NCBI GenBank assembly: GCA_030386875.1 | Contig: JASJYW010000026.1 | Location: 16,732,193 to 16,796,192, forward strand | DNA length: 64,000 nucleotides | Reading direction: 5' to 3' | Source of the DNA: Morinoia aosen | Lineage: Eukaryota; Arthropoda; Malacostraca; Amphipoda; Talitridae | Shown here: in pieces, positions 10,368 to 23,903 of the stretch | How positions within the stretch are numbered: position 1 is the stretch's first letter | Layout of the letters: each line of letters opens with the position of its first letter | Made by a program: the position numbers and the translations under genes | Notes under the pieces: model-generated | The model's input: only the letters and a program-made list of their open reading frames with translations | Told to the model about the DNA's origin: nothing | Database searches by the model: none

Positions 10368-13300
10368 TGTAGAGATACCTTCTGTACTCCTTCGTGCGCT
10401 GTAGAGATACCTTCTGTACTCCTTTGTGCGCTGTAGAGATACCTTCTGTACTCCTTTGTGCGCTGTAGAGATACCTTCTGTACTCCTTTGTGCGCTGTAG
10501 AGATACCTTCTGTACTCCTTTGTGCGCTGTAGAGATACCATCTGTACTCCTTTGTGCGCTGTAGAGATACCTTCTGTACTCCTTTGTGCGCTGTAGAGAT
10601 ACCTCGTGTACTCCTTTGTACGTTCTAGAGATATTTCCTGTACTCCTTTGTGCGCTGTAGAGATACCTTCTGTACTCCTTTGTGCGCTGTAGAGATACCT
10701 TCTGTACTCCTTTGTGCGCTGTAGAGATAACTCGTGTACTCCTTTGTACGCTGTAGAGATACCTTCTGTACTCCTTTGTGCGCTGTAGAGATACCTTCTG
10801 TACTCTTTTGTGCGCTGTAGAGATACCTTCTGTACTCCTTTGTGCGCTGTAGAGATACCTTCTGTACTCCTTTGTACGCTGTAGAGATACCTCGTGTACT
10901 CCTTCGTAAGTTCTAGAGATATTTCCTGTACTCCTTCGTGCGCTGTAGAGATACCTTCTGTACTCCTTTGTGCGCTGTAGAGATACCTTCTGTACTCCTT
11001 TGTGCGCTGTAGAGATACCTTCTGTACTCCTTTGTACGCTGTAGAGATACCTTCTGTACTCCTTCGTACGCTGAAGAGATCCCTCGTGTACTCCTTTGTA
11101 CGTTCTAGAGATATTTCCTGTACTCCTTTGTGCGCTGTAGAGATACCTTCTGTACTTCTTTGTGTGCTGTAGAGATACCTTCTGTACTCCTTTGTGCGCT
11201 GTAGAGATACCTTCTGTACTCCTTTGTGCGCTGTAGAGATACCTTCTGTACTCCTTTGTACGCTGTAGCGATACCTTCTGTACTCCTTTGTGCGCTGTAG
11301 AGATACCTTCTGTACTCCTTTGTACGCTGTAGAGATACCTCGTGTACTCCTTTGTACGATCTAGAGATATTTCCTGTACTCCTTTGTGCGCTGTAGAGAT
11401 ACCTTCTGTACTCCTTTGTGCGCTGTAGAGATACCTTCTGTACTCCTTTGTGCGCTGTAGAGATACCTTCTGTACTCCTTTGTGCGCTGTAGAGATACCT
11501 TCTGTACTCCTTTGAGCGCTGTAGAGATACCTTCTGTACTCCTTTGTGCGCTGTAGAGATACCTTCTGTACTCCTTTGTGCGCTGTAGAGATACCTCGTG
11601 TACTCCTTTGTAAGTTCTAGAGATACTTCCTGTACTCCTTTGTGCGCTGTAGAGATACCTTCTGTACTCCTTTGTGCGCTGTAGAGATAACTTCTGTACT
11701 CCTTTGTGCGCTGCAGAGATACCTCGTGTACTCCTTTGTACGTTCTAGAGATATTTCCTGTACTCCTTTGTGCGCTGTAGAGATACCTTCTGTACTCCTT
11801 TGTGCGCTGTAGAGATACCTTCTGTACTCCTTTGTGCGCTGTAGAGATACCTTCTGTACTCCTTTGTGCGCTGTAGAGATACCTTCTGTACTCCTTTGTG
11901 CGCTGTAGAGATACCTTCTGTACTCCTTTGTACGCTGTAGAGATACCTCGTGTACTCCTTTGTACGTTCTAGAGATATTTCCTGTACTCCTTTTTGCGCT
12001 GTAGAGATACCTTCTGTACTCCTTTGTGCGCTGTAGAGATACCTTCTGTACCCCTTTGTGCGCTGTAGAGATACCTTCTGTACTCCTTTGTGCGCTGTAG
12101 AGATACCTTCTGTACTCCTTTGTACGCTGTAGAGATACCTCGTGTACTCCTTTGTACGTTCTAGAGATATTTCCTGTACTCCTTTGTGCGCTGTAGAGAT
12201 ACCTTCTGTACTCCTTTGTGCGCTGTAGAGATACCTTCTGTACTCCTTTGTGCGCTGTAGAGATACCTTCTGTACTCCTTTGTGCGCAGCAGAGATACCT
12301 TCTGTACTCCTTTGTGCGCTGTAGAGATACCTTCTGTACTCCTTTGTGCGCTGTAGAGATACCTTCTGTACTCCTCTGTGCGCTGTAGAGATACCTTCTG
12401 TACTCCTTTGTGCGCTGTAGAGATACCTTCTGTACTCCTCTGTGCGCTGTAGAGATACCTCGTGTACTCCTTTGTACGCTGTAGAGATACCTTCTGTACT
12501 CCTTTGTGCGCTGTAGAGATACCTTCTGTACTCCTTTGTGCGCTGTAGAGATACCTTCTGTACTCCTTTGTGCGCTGTAGAGATACCTCGTGTACTCCTT
12601 TGTACGTTCTAGAGATATTTCCTGTACTCCTTTGTGCGCTGTAGAGATACCTTCTGTACTCCTTTGTGCGCTGTAGAGATACCTTCTGTACTCCTTTGTG
12701 CGCTGTAGAGATACCTTCTGTACTCCTTTGTGCGCTGTAGAGATACCTTCTGTACTCCTTTGTGCGCTGTAGAGATACCTTCTGTACTCCTTTGTACGCT
12801 GTAGAGATACCTTCTGTACTCCTTTGTACGCTGTAGAGATACCTCGTGTACTCCTTTGTACGTTCTAGAGATATTTCCTGTACTCCTTTGTGCGCTGTAG
12901 AGATACCTTCTGTACTCCTTTGTGCGCTGTAGAGATACCTTCTGTACTCCTTTGTGCGATGTAGAGATACCTTCTGTACTTCTTTGTGCGCTGTAGAGAT
13001 ACCTTCTGTACTCCTTTGTACGCTGTAGAGATACCTTCTGTACTCCTTTGTGCGCTGTAGAGATACCTTCTGTACTCCTTTGTACGCTGTAGAGATACCT
13101 CGTGTACTCCTTTGTACTTTCTAGAGATATTTCCTGTACTCCTTTGTGCGCTGTAGAGATACCTTCTGTACTCCTTTGTGCGCTGTAGAGATACCTTCTG
13201 TACTCCTTTGTGCGCTGTAGAGATACCTTCTGTACTCCTTTGTGCGCTGTAGAGATACCTTCTGTACTCCTTTTTGCGCTGTAGAGATACCTTCTGTACT

Positions 13301-13759
13301 CCTTTGTGCGCTGTAGAGATACCTTCTGTACTCCTTTGTGCGCTGTAGAGATACCTTCTGTACTCCTTTGTGCGCTGTAGAGATACCTCGTGTACTCCTT
13401 TGTACGTTCTAGAGATATTTCCTGTACTCCTTTGTGCGCTGTAGAGATACCTTCTGTACTCCTTTGTGCGCTGTAGAGATACCTTCTGTACTCCTTTGTG
13501 CGCTGTAGAGATACCTCGTGTACTCCTTTGTACGTTCTAGAGATATTTCCTGTACTCCTTTGTGCGCTGTAGAGATACCTTCTGTACTCCTTTGTGCGCT
13601 GTAGAGATACCTTCTGTACTCCTTTGTGCGCTGTAGAGATACCTTCTGTACTCCTTTGTGCGCTGCAGACATACCTTCTGTACTCCTTTGTGCGCTGTAG
13701 AGATACCTTCTGTACTCCTTTGTGCGCTGTAGAGATACCTTCTGTACTCCTTTGTGCGC

Positions 13760-13791
13760 TGTAGAGATATTTCCTGTACTCCTTTGTACGT
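13760..13791 (+). repeat. A/C/B hybrid monomer, reference copy
   Basis: It begins TGTAGAGATA like A or B, continues TTTCCT like C and ends TACGT like B. A normal C follows, so it sits where a B would be expected. Identical hybrids start at 14,592, 15,584 and 45,752. The first two are linked by the 832-bp duplication, and the last two are corresponding positions of the beta copies. It is best read as a product of exchange or conversion between monomer classes. Confidence 0.88.
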
Positions 13792-15100
13792 TCTAGAGAT
13801 ATTTCCTGTTCTCCTTTGTGCGCTGTAGAGATACCTTCTGTACTCCCTTGTGCGCTGTAGAGATACCTTCTGTACTCCTTTGTACGCTCTAGAGATTCCT
13901 TCTGTACTCCTTTGTGCGCTGTAGAGATACCTTCTGTACTCCTTTGTGCGCTGTAGAGATACCTTCTGTACTCCTTTGTGCGCTGTAGAGATACCTTCTG
14001 TACTCCTTTGTACGCTGTAGAGATACCTCGTGTACTCCTTTGTACGTTCTAGATATATTTCCTGTACTCCTTTGTGCGCTGTAGAGATACCTTCTGTACT
14101 TCTTTGTGCGCTGTAGAGATACCTTCTGTACTCCTTTGTGCGCTGTAGAGATACCTTCTGTACTCCTTTGTACGTTCTAGAGGTATTTCCTGAACTCCTT
14201 TGTGCGCTGTAGAGATACCTTCTGTACTCCTTTGTGCGCTGTAGAGATACCTTCTGTACTCCTTTGTGCGCTGTAGAGATACCCTCTGTACTCCTTTGTG
14301 CGCTGTAGAGATACCTTCTGTACTCCTTTGTACGCTGTAGAGATACCTCGTGTACTCCTTTGTACGTTCTAGAGATATTTCCTGTACTCCTTTGTGCGCT
14401 GTAGAGATACCTTCTGTACTCCTTTGTGCGCTGTAGAGATACCTTCTGTACTCCTTTGTGCGCTGTAGAGATACCTTCTGTACTCCTTTGTGCGCTGTAG
14501 AGATACCTTCTGTACTCCTTTGTGCGCTGTAGAGATACCTTCTGTACTCCTTTGTGCGCTGTAGAGATACCTTCTGTACTCCTTTGTGCGCTGTAGAGAT
14601 ATTTCCTGTACTCCTTTGTACGTTCTAGAGATATTTCCTGTACTCCTTTGTGCGCTGTAGAGATACCTTCTGTACTCCTTTGTGCGCTGTAGAGATACCT
14701 TCTGTACTCCTTTGTACGTTCTAGAGATTCCTTCTGTACTCCTTTGTGCGCTGTAGAGATACCTTCTGTACTACTTTGTGCGCTGTAGAGATACCTTCTG
14801 TACTCCTTTGTGCGCTGTAGAGATACCTTCTGTACTCCTTTGTACGCTGTAGAGATACCTCGTGTACTCCTTTGTACGTTCTAGATATATTTCCTTTACT
14901 CCTTTGTGCGCTGTAGAGATACCTTCTGTACTTCTTTGTGCGCTGTAGAGATACCTTCTGTACTCCTTTGTGCGCTGTAGAGATACCTTCTGTACTCCTT
15001 TGTACGTTCTAGAGGTATTTCCTGTACTCCTTTGTGCGCTGTAGAGATACCTTCTGTACTCCTTTGTGCGCTGTAGAGATACCTTCAGTACTCCTTTGTG
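13760..15100 (+). repeat. Tandem duplication of 832 bp (26 monomers), second copy incomplete
   Basis: Copy 1 is about 13,760-14,591, and copy 2 runs from 14,592 until the match fades near 15,100. The A/C hybrid monomer (13,760 and 14,592), the TCTAGAGATTCC hybrid (13,888 and 14,720), the TCTAGATATA variant (14,048 and 14,880) and the TAGAGGTATTTCC hybrid (about 14,178 and 15,010) are each 832 bp apart. It lies between blocks alpha and beta. Confidence 0.87.
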
Positions 15101-15109
15101 CGCTGTAGA

Positions 15110-17635
15110 GATACCTTCTGTACTTCTTTGTGCGCTGTAGAGATACCTTCTGTACTCCTTTGTGCGCTGTGGAGATACCTTCTGTACTCCTTTGTACGTT
15201 CTAGAGGTATTTCCTGTACTCCTTTGTGCGCTGTAGAGATACCTTCTGTACTCCTTTGTGCGCTGTAGAGATACCTTCTGTACTCCTTTGTGCGCTGTAG
15301 AGATACCTTCTGTACTCCTTTGTGCGCTGTAGAGATACCTTCTGTACTCCTTTGTGCGCTGTAGAGATACCTTCTGTACTCCTTTGTGCGCTGTAGAGAT
15401 ACCTTCTGTACTCCTTTGTACGCTGTAGAGATACCTCGTGTACTCCTTTGTACGTTCTAGAGATATTTCCTGTACTCCTTTGTGCGCTGTGGAGATACCT
15501 TCTGTACTCCTTTGTGCGCTGTAGAGATACCTTCTGTACTCCTTTGTGCGCTGTAGAGATACCTTCTGTACTCCTTTGTGCGCTGTAGAGATATTTCCTG
15601 TACTCCTTTGTACGTTCTAGAGATATTTCCTGTACTCCTTTGTGCGCTGTAGAGATACCTTCTGTACTCCTTTGTGCGCTGTAGAGATATCTTCTGTACT
15701 CCTTTGTGCGCTGTAGAGATACCTTCTGTACTCCTTTGTGCGCTGTAGAGATACCTTCTGTACTCCTTTGTGCGCTGTAGAGATACCTTCTGTACTCCTT
15801 TGTACGCTGTAGAGATACCTTCTGTACTCCTTTGTACGCTGTAGAGATACCTCGTGTACTCCTTTGTACGTTCTAGAGATATTTCCTGTACTCCTTTGTG
15901 CGCTGTAGAGATACCTTCTGTACTCCTTTGTGCGCTGTAGAGATACCTTCTGTACTCCTTTGTGCGCTGTAGAGATACCTTCTGTACTCCTTTGTACGCT
16001 GTAGAGATACCTCGTGTACTCCTTTGTACGTTCTAGAGATATTTCCTGTACTCCTTTGTGCGCTGTAGAGATACCTTCTGTACTCCTTTGTGCGCTGTAG
16101 AGATACCTTCTGTACTCCTTTGTGCGCTGTAGAGATACCTTCTGTACTCCTTTGTGCGCTGTAGAGATACCTTCTGTACTCCTTTGTACGCTGTAGAGAT
16201 ACCTCGTGTACTCCTTTGTACGTTCTAGAGATATTTCCTGTACTCCTTTGTGCGCTGTAGAGATACCTTCTGTACTCCTTTGTGCGCTGTAGAGATACCT
16301 TCTGTACTCCTTTGTGCGCTGTAGAGATACCTTCTGTACTCCTTTGTGGGCTGTAGAGATACCTTCTGTACTCCTTTGTGCGCTGTAGAGATACCTTCTG
16401 TACTCCTTTGTGCGCTGTAGAGATACCTTCTGTACTCCTTTGTGCGCTGTAGAGATACCTTCTGTACTCCTTTGTGCGCTGTAGAGATACCTTCTGTACT
16501 CCTTTGTGCGCTGTAGAGATACCTTCTGTACTCCTTTGTGCGCTGTAGAGATACCTCGTGTACTCCTTTGTACGTTCTAGAGATATTTCCTGTACTCCTT
16601 AGTGCGCTGTAGAGATACCTTCTGTACTCCTTTGTGCGCTGTAGAGATACCTTCTGTACTCCTTTGTGCGCTGTAGAGATACCTCGTGTACTCCTATGTA
16701 CGTTCTAGAGATATTTCCTGTACTCCTTTGTGCGCTGTAGAGATACCTTCTGTACTCCTTTGTGCGCTGTAGAGATACCTTCTGTACTCCTTTGTGCGCT
16801 GTAGAGATACCTTCTGTACTCCTTTGTGCGCTGTAGAGATACCTTCTGTACTCCTTTTTGCGCTGTAGAGATACCTTCTGTACTCCTTTGTACGCTGAAG
16901 AGATACCTCGTGTACTCCTTTGTACGTTCTAGAGATATTTCCTGTACTCCTTTGTGCGCTGTAGAGATACCTTCTGTACTCCTTTGTGCGCTGTAGAGAT
17001 ACCTTCTGTTCTCCTTTGTGCGCTGTAGAGATACCTTCTGTACTCCTTTGTGCGCTGTAGAGATACCTTCTGTACTCCTTTGTGCGTTGTAGAGATACCT
17101 TCTGTACTCCTTTGTGCGCTGTAGAGGTACCTCGTGTACTCCTTTGTACGTTCTAGAGATATTTTCTGTACTCCTTTGTGCGCTGTAGAGATACCTTCTG
17201 TACTCCTTTGTGCGCTGTAGAGATACCTTCTGTACTCCATTGTGCGCTGTAGAGATACCTTCTGTACTCCTTTGTACGCTGTAGAGATACCTCGTGTACA
17301 CCTTTGTACGTTCTAGAGATATTTCCTGTACTCCTTTGTGCGCTGTAGAGATACCTTCTGTACTCCTTTGTGCGCTGTAGAGATACCTTCTGTACTCCTT
17401 TGTCGCTGTAGAGATACCTTCTGTACTCCTTTGTGCGCTGTAGAGATACCTTCTGTACTCCTTTGTACGCTGTAGAGATACCTTCTGTACTCCTTTGTAC
17501 GCTGTAGAGATACCTCGTGTACTCCTTTGTACGTTCTAGAGATACTTCCTGTACTCCGTTGTGCGCTGTAGAGATACCTTCTGTACTCCTTTGTGCGCTG
17601 TAGAGATACCTTCTGTACTCCTTTGTGCGCCTTAG
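15110..17635 (+). repeat. Segmental block beta, copy 1
   Basis: It matches 45,280-47,803 at a constant offset of 30,168 bp. Shared markers include TGTGGAGA at 15,168, GATATCTTC near 15,686, TTGTGGGCTG near 16,346, a 31-bp GTCGCT monomer near 17,400 and GCGCCTTAG near 17,628. The right end passes into a segment also related to block alpha. Confidence 0.84.
17378..17408 (+). repeat. 31-bp monomer (GTCGCT variant), reference copy
   Basis: One base is lost in the GTGCGCT end, giving GTCGCT and a 31-bp unit. The same variant is seen near 36,564, 47,569, 54,092, 55,371, 60,422 and 61,702. Other 31-bp forms are CCTTTGTACT near 8,326 and 26,020, ATTTATG near 31,271 and 48,800, and CTCTTTGTAC near 36,653 and 54,182. 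These account for the offsets between blocks that are not multiples of 32. Confidence 0.85.
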
Positions 17636-20606
17636 AGATACCTTCTGTACTCCTTTGTTCGCTGTAGAGATACCTTCTGTACTCCTTTGTACGCTGTAGA
17701 GATACCTTCTGTACTCCTTTGTGCGCTGTAGAGATACCTTCTGTACTCCTTTGTGCGCTGTAGAGATACCTTCTGTACTCCTTTGTGCGCTGTAGAGATA
17801 CCTCGTGTACTCCTTTGTACGTTCTAGAGATATTTCCTGTACTCTTTTGTGCGCTGTAGAGATACCTTCTGTACTCCTTTGTGCGCTGTAGAGATACCTT
17901 CTGTACTCCTTTGTGCGCTGTAGAGATACCTCGTGTACGCCTTTGTACGTTCTAGAGATATTTCTTGTACTCCTTTGTGCGCTGTAGAGATACCTTCTGT
18001 ACTCCTTTGTGCGCTGTAGAGATACCTTCTGTACTCCTTTGTGCGCTGTAGAGATACCTTCTGTACTAATTTGTGCGCTGTAGAGATACCTTCTGTACTC
18101 CTTCATGCGCTGTAGAGATACCTCGTGTACTCCTTTGTACGTTCTAGAGATATTTCCTGTACTTCTTTGTGCGCTGTAGAGATACCTTCTGTACTCCTTT
18201 GTGCGCTGTAGAGATACCTTCTGTACTCCTTTGTTCGCTGTAGAGATACCTTCTGTACTTCTTTGTACGCTGTAGAGATACCTCGTGTACTCCTTTGTAC
18301 GTTCTAGAGATATTTCCTGTACTCCTTTGTGCGCTGTAGAGATACCTTCTGTACTCCTTTGTGCGCAGTAGAGATACCTTCTGTACTCCTTTGTGCGCTG
18401 GAGAGATACCTTCTGTACTTCTTTGTACGCTGTAGAGATGCCTTCTGTACTCCTTTGTACGCTGTAGAGATACCTCGTGTACTCCTTTGTACGTTCTAGA
18501 GATATTTCCTGTACTCCTTTGTGCGCTGTAGAGATACCTTCTGTACTCCTTTGTGCGCTGTAGAGATACCTTCTGTACTCCTTTGTGCGCTGTAGAGATA
18601 CCTTCTGTACTCCTTTGTGCGCTGTAGAGATACCTTCTGTACTCCTTTGTACGCTGTAGAGATACCTTCTGTACTCCTTTGTGCGCTGTAGAGATACCTT
18701 CTGTACTCCTTTGCACGCTGTAGAGATACCTCGTGTACTCCTTTGTACGTTCTAGAGATATTTCCTGTACTCCTTCGTGCGCTGTAGAGATACCTTCTGT
18801 ACTCCTTTGTGCGCTGTAGAGATACCTTCTGTACTCCTTTGTGCGCTGTAGAGATACCTTCTGTACTCCTTTGTGCGCTGTAGAGATACCTTCTGTACTC
18901 CTTTGTGCGCTGTAGAGATACCTTCTGTACTCCTTTGTGGGCAGTAGAGATACCTTCTGTACTCCTTTGTGCGCTGTAGAGATACCTTCTGTACTCCTTT
19001 GTGCGCTGTAGAGATACCTTCTGTACTCCTTTGTGCGCTGTAGAGATACCTTCTGTACTCCTTTGTGCGCTGTAGAGATACCTTCTGAACTCCTTTGTGC
19101 GCTGTAGAGATACCTTCTGTACTCCTTTGTGCGCTGTAGAGATACCTCGTGTACTCCTTTGTACGTTCTAGAGATATTTCCTGTACTCCTTAGTGCGCTG
19201 TAGAGATACCTTCTGTACTCCTTTGTGCGCTGTAGAGATACCTTCTGTACTCCTTTGTGCGCTGTAGAGATACCTCGTGTACTCCTTTGTACGTTCTAGA
19301 GATATTTCCTGTACTCCTTTGTGCGCTGTAGAGATACCTTCTGTACTCCTTTGTGCGCTGTAGAGATACCTTCTGTACTCCTTTGTGCGCTGTAGAGATA
19401 CCTTCTGTACTCCTTTGTGCGCTGTAGAGATACCTTCTGTACTCCTTTTTGCGCTGTAGAGATTCCTTCTGTACTCCTTTGTACGCTGTAGAGATACCTC
19501 GTGTACTCCTTTGTACGTTCTAGAGATATTTCCTGTACTCCTTTGTGCGCTGTAGAGATACCTTCTGTACTCCTTTGTGCGCTGTAGAGATACCTTCTGT
19601 TCTCCTTTGTGCGCTGTAGAGATACCTTCTGTACTCCTTTGTGCGCTGTAGAGATACCTTCTGTACTCCTTTGTGCGCTGTAGAGATACCTTCTGTACTC
19701 CTTTGTGCGCTGTAGAGGTACCTCGTGTACTCCTTTGTACGTTCTAGAGATATTTTCTGTACTCCTTTGTGCGCTGTAGAGATACCTTCTGTACTCCTTT
19801 GTGCGCTGTAGAGATACCTTCTGTACTCCTTTGTGCGCTGTAGAGATACCTTCTGTACTCCTTTGTACGCTGTAGAGATACCTCGTGTACTCCTTTGTAC
19901 GTTCTAGAGATATTTCCTGTACTCCTCTGTGCGCTGTAGAGATACCTTCTGTACTCCTTTGTGCGCTGTAGAGATACCTTCTGTACTCCTTTGTGCGCCT
20001 TAGAGATACCTTCTGTACTCCTTTGTGCGCTGTAGAGATACCTTCTGTACTCCTTTGTACGCTGTAGAGATACCTTCTGTACTCCTTTGTGCGCTGTAGA
20101 GATACCTTCTGTACTCCTTTGTACGCTGTAGAGATACATCGTGTACTCCTTTGTACGTTCTAGAGATATTTCCTGTACTCCTTTGTGCGCTGTAGAGATA
20201 CCTTCTGTACTCCTTTGTGCGCTTTAGAGATACCTTCTGTACTCCTATGTGCGCTGTAGAGTTACCTTCTGTACTCCTTTGTGCGCTGTAGAGATACCTT
20301 CTGTACTCCTTTGTGCGCTGTAGAGATACATTCTGTACTCCTTTGTACGCTGTAGAGATACCTCGTGTACTCCTTTGTACGTTCTAGAGATATTTCCTGT
20401 ACTCCTTTGTGCGCTGTAGAGATACCTTCTGTACTCCTTTGTGCGCTGTAGAGATACCTTCTGTACTCCTTTGTGCGCTGTAGAGATACCTTCTGTACTC
20501 CTTTGTGCGCTGTAGAGATACCTTCTGTACTCCTTTGTACGCTGTAGAGATACCTTCTATACTCCTTTGTACGCTGTAGAGATACCTCGTGTACTCCTTT
20601 GTATGT

Positions 20607-20638
20607 TCTAGAGATACCTTCTTTACTCCTTTGTGCGC
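20607..20638 (+). repeat. C/A hybrid monomer, reference copy
   Basis: The unit begins TCTAGAGATA like type C but continues ACCTTC like type A, and it is preceded by GTATGT instead of GTACGT. The same hybrid in the same context occurs at 38,392, 39,224, 43,864, 48,407, 56,560 and 57,840, giving seven copies. It is absent from alpha copy 1, where six monomers are missing. The shared GTATGT flank indicates one origin and later copying. Confidence 0.9.
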
Positions 20639-23600
20639 TGTAGAGATACCTTCTGTACTCCTTTGTGCGCTGTAGAGATACCTTCTGTACTCCTTTGTCC
20701 GCTGTAGAGATACCTTCTGTACTCCTTTGTGCGCTGTAGAGATACCTTCTGTACTCCTTTGTACGCTGTAGAGATACCTCGTGTACTCCTTTGTACGTTC
20801 TAGAGATATTCCCTGTACTCCTTTGTGCGCTGTAGAGATACCTTCTGTACTCCTTTGTGCGCTTTAGAGATACCTTCTGTACTCCTTTGTGCGCTGTAGA
20901 GATACCTTCTGTACTCCTTTGTGCGCTGTAGAGATACCTTCTGTACTCCTTTGTGCGCTGTAGAGATACCTTCTGTACTCCTTTGTGCGCTGTAGAGATA
21001 CCTTCCGTACTCCTTTGTGCGCTGTAGATATACCTTCTGTACTCCTTTGTGCGCTGTAGAGATACCTTCTGTACTCCTTTGTGCGCTGTAGAGATACCTT
21101 CTGTACTCCTTTGTGCGCTGTAGAGATACCTTCTGTACTCCTTTGTGCGCTGTAGAGATACCTCGTGTACTCCTTTGTACGTTCTAGAGATATTTCCTGT
21201 ACTCTTTTGTGCGCTGAAGAGATACCTTCTGTACTCCTTTGTGCGCTGTAGAGATACCTTCTGTACTCCTTTGTGCGCTGTAGAGATACCTCGTGTACTC
21301 CTTTGTACGTTCTAGAGATATTTCCTGTACTCCTTTGTGCGCTGTAGAGATACCTTCTGTACTCCTTTGTGCGCTGTAGAGATACCTTCTGTACTCCTTT
21401 GTGCGCTGTAGAGATACCTTCTGTACTAATTTGTGCGCTGTAGAGATACCTTCTGTACTCCTTCGTGCGCTGTAGAGATACCTCGTGTACTCCTTTGTAC
21501 GTTCTAGAGATATTTCCTGTACTTCTTTGTGCGCTGTAGAGATACCTTCTGTACTCCTTTGTGCGCTGTAGAGATACCTTCTGTACTCCTTTGTTCGCTG
21601 TAGAGATACCTTCTGTACTTCTTTGTACGCTGTAGAGATACCTCGTGTACTCCTTTGTACGTTCTAGAGATATTTCCTGTACTCCTTTGTGCGCTGTAGA
21701 GATACCTTCTGTACTCCTTTGTGCGCAGTAGAGATACCTTCTGTACTCCTTTGTGCGCTGGAGAGATACCTTCTGTACTCCTTTGTACGCTGTAGAGATG
21801 CCTTCTGTACTCCTTTGTACGCTGTAGAGATACCTCGTGTACTCCTTTGTACGTTCTAGAGATATTTCCTGTACTCCTTCGTGCGCTGTAGAGATACCTT
21901 CTGTACTCCTTTGTGCGCTGTAGAGATACCTTCTGTACTCCTTTGTGCGCTGTAGAGATACCTTCTGTACTCCTTTGTGCGCTGTAGAGATACCTTCTGT
22001 ACTCCTTTGTGCGCTGTAGAAGTACCTTCTGTACTCCTTTGTGCGCTGTAGAGATACCTTCTGTACTCCTTTGTGCGCTGTAGAGATACCTTCTGTACTC
22101 CTTTGTGCGCTGTAGAGATACCTCGTGTACTCCTTTGTACGTTCTGGAGATATTACCTGTACTCCTTTGTGCGCTGTAGAGATACCTTCTGTACTCCTTT
22201 GTGCGCTGTAGAGATACCTTCTGTACACCTTTGTGCGCTGTAGAGATACCTCGTGTACTCCTTTGTACGTTCTAGAGATATTTCCTGTACTCATTTGTGC
22301 GCTGTAGAGATACCTTCTGTACTCCTTTGTGCGCTGTAGAGATACCTTCTGTACTCCTTTGTACGCTGTAGAGATACCTCGTGTACTCCTTTGTACGTTC
22401 TAGAGATATTTCCTGTACTCCTTTGTGCGCTGTAGAGATACCTTCTGTACTCCTTTGTGCGCTGTAGAGATACCTTCTGTACTCTTTTGTGCGCTGTAGA
22501 GATACCTTCTGTACTCCTTTGTGCGCTGTAGAGATACCTTCTGTACTCCTTTGTACGCTGTAGAGATACCTTGTGTACTCCTTTGTACGTTCTAGAGATA
22601 TTTCCTGTACTCCATTGTGCGCTGTAGAGATACCTTCTGTACTCCTTTGTGCGCTGTAGAGATACCTTCTGTACTCCTTTGTGCGCTGTAGAGATACCTT
22701 CTGTACTCCTTTGTGCGCTGTAGAGATACCTTCTGTACTCCTTTGTGCGCTGTAGAGATACCTTCTGTACTCCTTTGTACGCTGTAGAGATACCTCGTGT
22801 ACTTTTTTGTACGTTCTAGAGATTTTTCCTGTACTCCTTTGTGCGCTGTAGAGATACCTTCTGTACTCCTTTGTGCGCTGTAGAGATACCTTCTGTACTC
22901 CTTTGTGCGCTGTAGAGATACCTTCTGTACTCCTTTGTGCGCTGTAGAGAGACCTTCTGTACTCCTTTGTGCGCTGTAGAGATACCTTCTGCACTCCTTT
23001 GTGCGCTGTAGAGATACCTTCTGTACTCCTTTGTGCGCTGTAGAGATACCTCGTGTACTCCTTTGTACGTTCTAGAGATATTTCCTGTACTCCTTTGTGC
23101 GCTGTAGAGATACCTTCTGTACTCCTTTGTGCGCTGTAGAGAGACCTTCTGTACTCCTTTGTGCGCTGTAGAGATTCCTTCTGTACTCCTTTGTACGCTG
23201 TAGAGATACCTCGTGTACTCCTTTGTACGTTCGAGAGATATTTCCTGTACTCCTTTGTGCGCTGTAGAGATACCTTCTATACTCCTTTGTGCGCTGTAAA
23301 GATACCTTCTGTACTCCTTTGTGCGCTGTAGAGATACCTTCTGTACTCCTTTGTGCGCTGTAGAGATACCTTCTGTACTCCTTTGTACGCTGTAGAGATA
23401 CCTTCTGTACTCCTTTGTACGCTGTAGAGATACCTCGTGTACTCCTTTGTACGTTCTAGAGATATTTCCTGTACTCCTTTGTGCGCTGTAGAGATACCTT
23501 CTGTACTCCTTTGTGCGCTGTAGAGATACCTTCTGTACTCCTTTGTGCGCTGTAGAGATACCTTCTGTACTCCTTTGTGCGCTGTAGAGATACCTTCTGT

Positions 23601-23903
23601 ACTCCTTTGTACGCTGTAGAGATACCTTCTGTACTCCTTTGTGCGCTGTAGAGATACCTTCTGTACTCCTTTGTACGCTGTAGAGATACCTCGTGTACTC
23701 CTTTGTACGTTCTAGAGATATTTCCTGTACTCCTTTGTGCGCTGTAGAGATACCTTCTGTACTCCTTTGTGCGCTGTAGAGATACCTTCTGTACTCCTTT
23801 GTGCGCTGTAGAGATACCTTCTGTACTCCTTTGTGCGCTGTAGAGATACCTTCTGTACTCCTTTGTGCGCTGTAGAGATACCTTCTGTACTCCTTTGTGC
23901 GCT

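Larger units (their letters stand above)
175..13260 (+). repeat. Segmental block alpha, copy 1
   Basis: This stretch of about 13.1 kb matches 17,677-30,954 variant by variant. The offset is 17,502 bp up to about 2.9 kb and 17,694 bp after about 3.1 kb. Shared markers include a GTACGCC variant near 433, TACTAATTT near 573, a C with TTTTCT near 2241, GTCCGC near 3004, and CTGGTGAGAT near 6752. The left limit lies between about 170 (a TGTAGATATA variant absent from copy 2) and 321. The right limit is near 13,260, where the A-run lengths stop matching. The 192-bp change in offset reflects six monomers missing here. Edges are approximate because the flanks are the same satellite. Confidence 0.88.
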
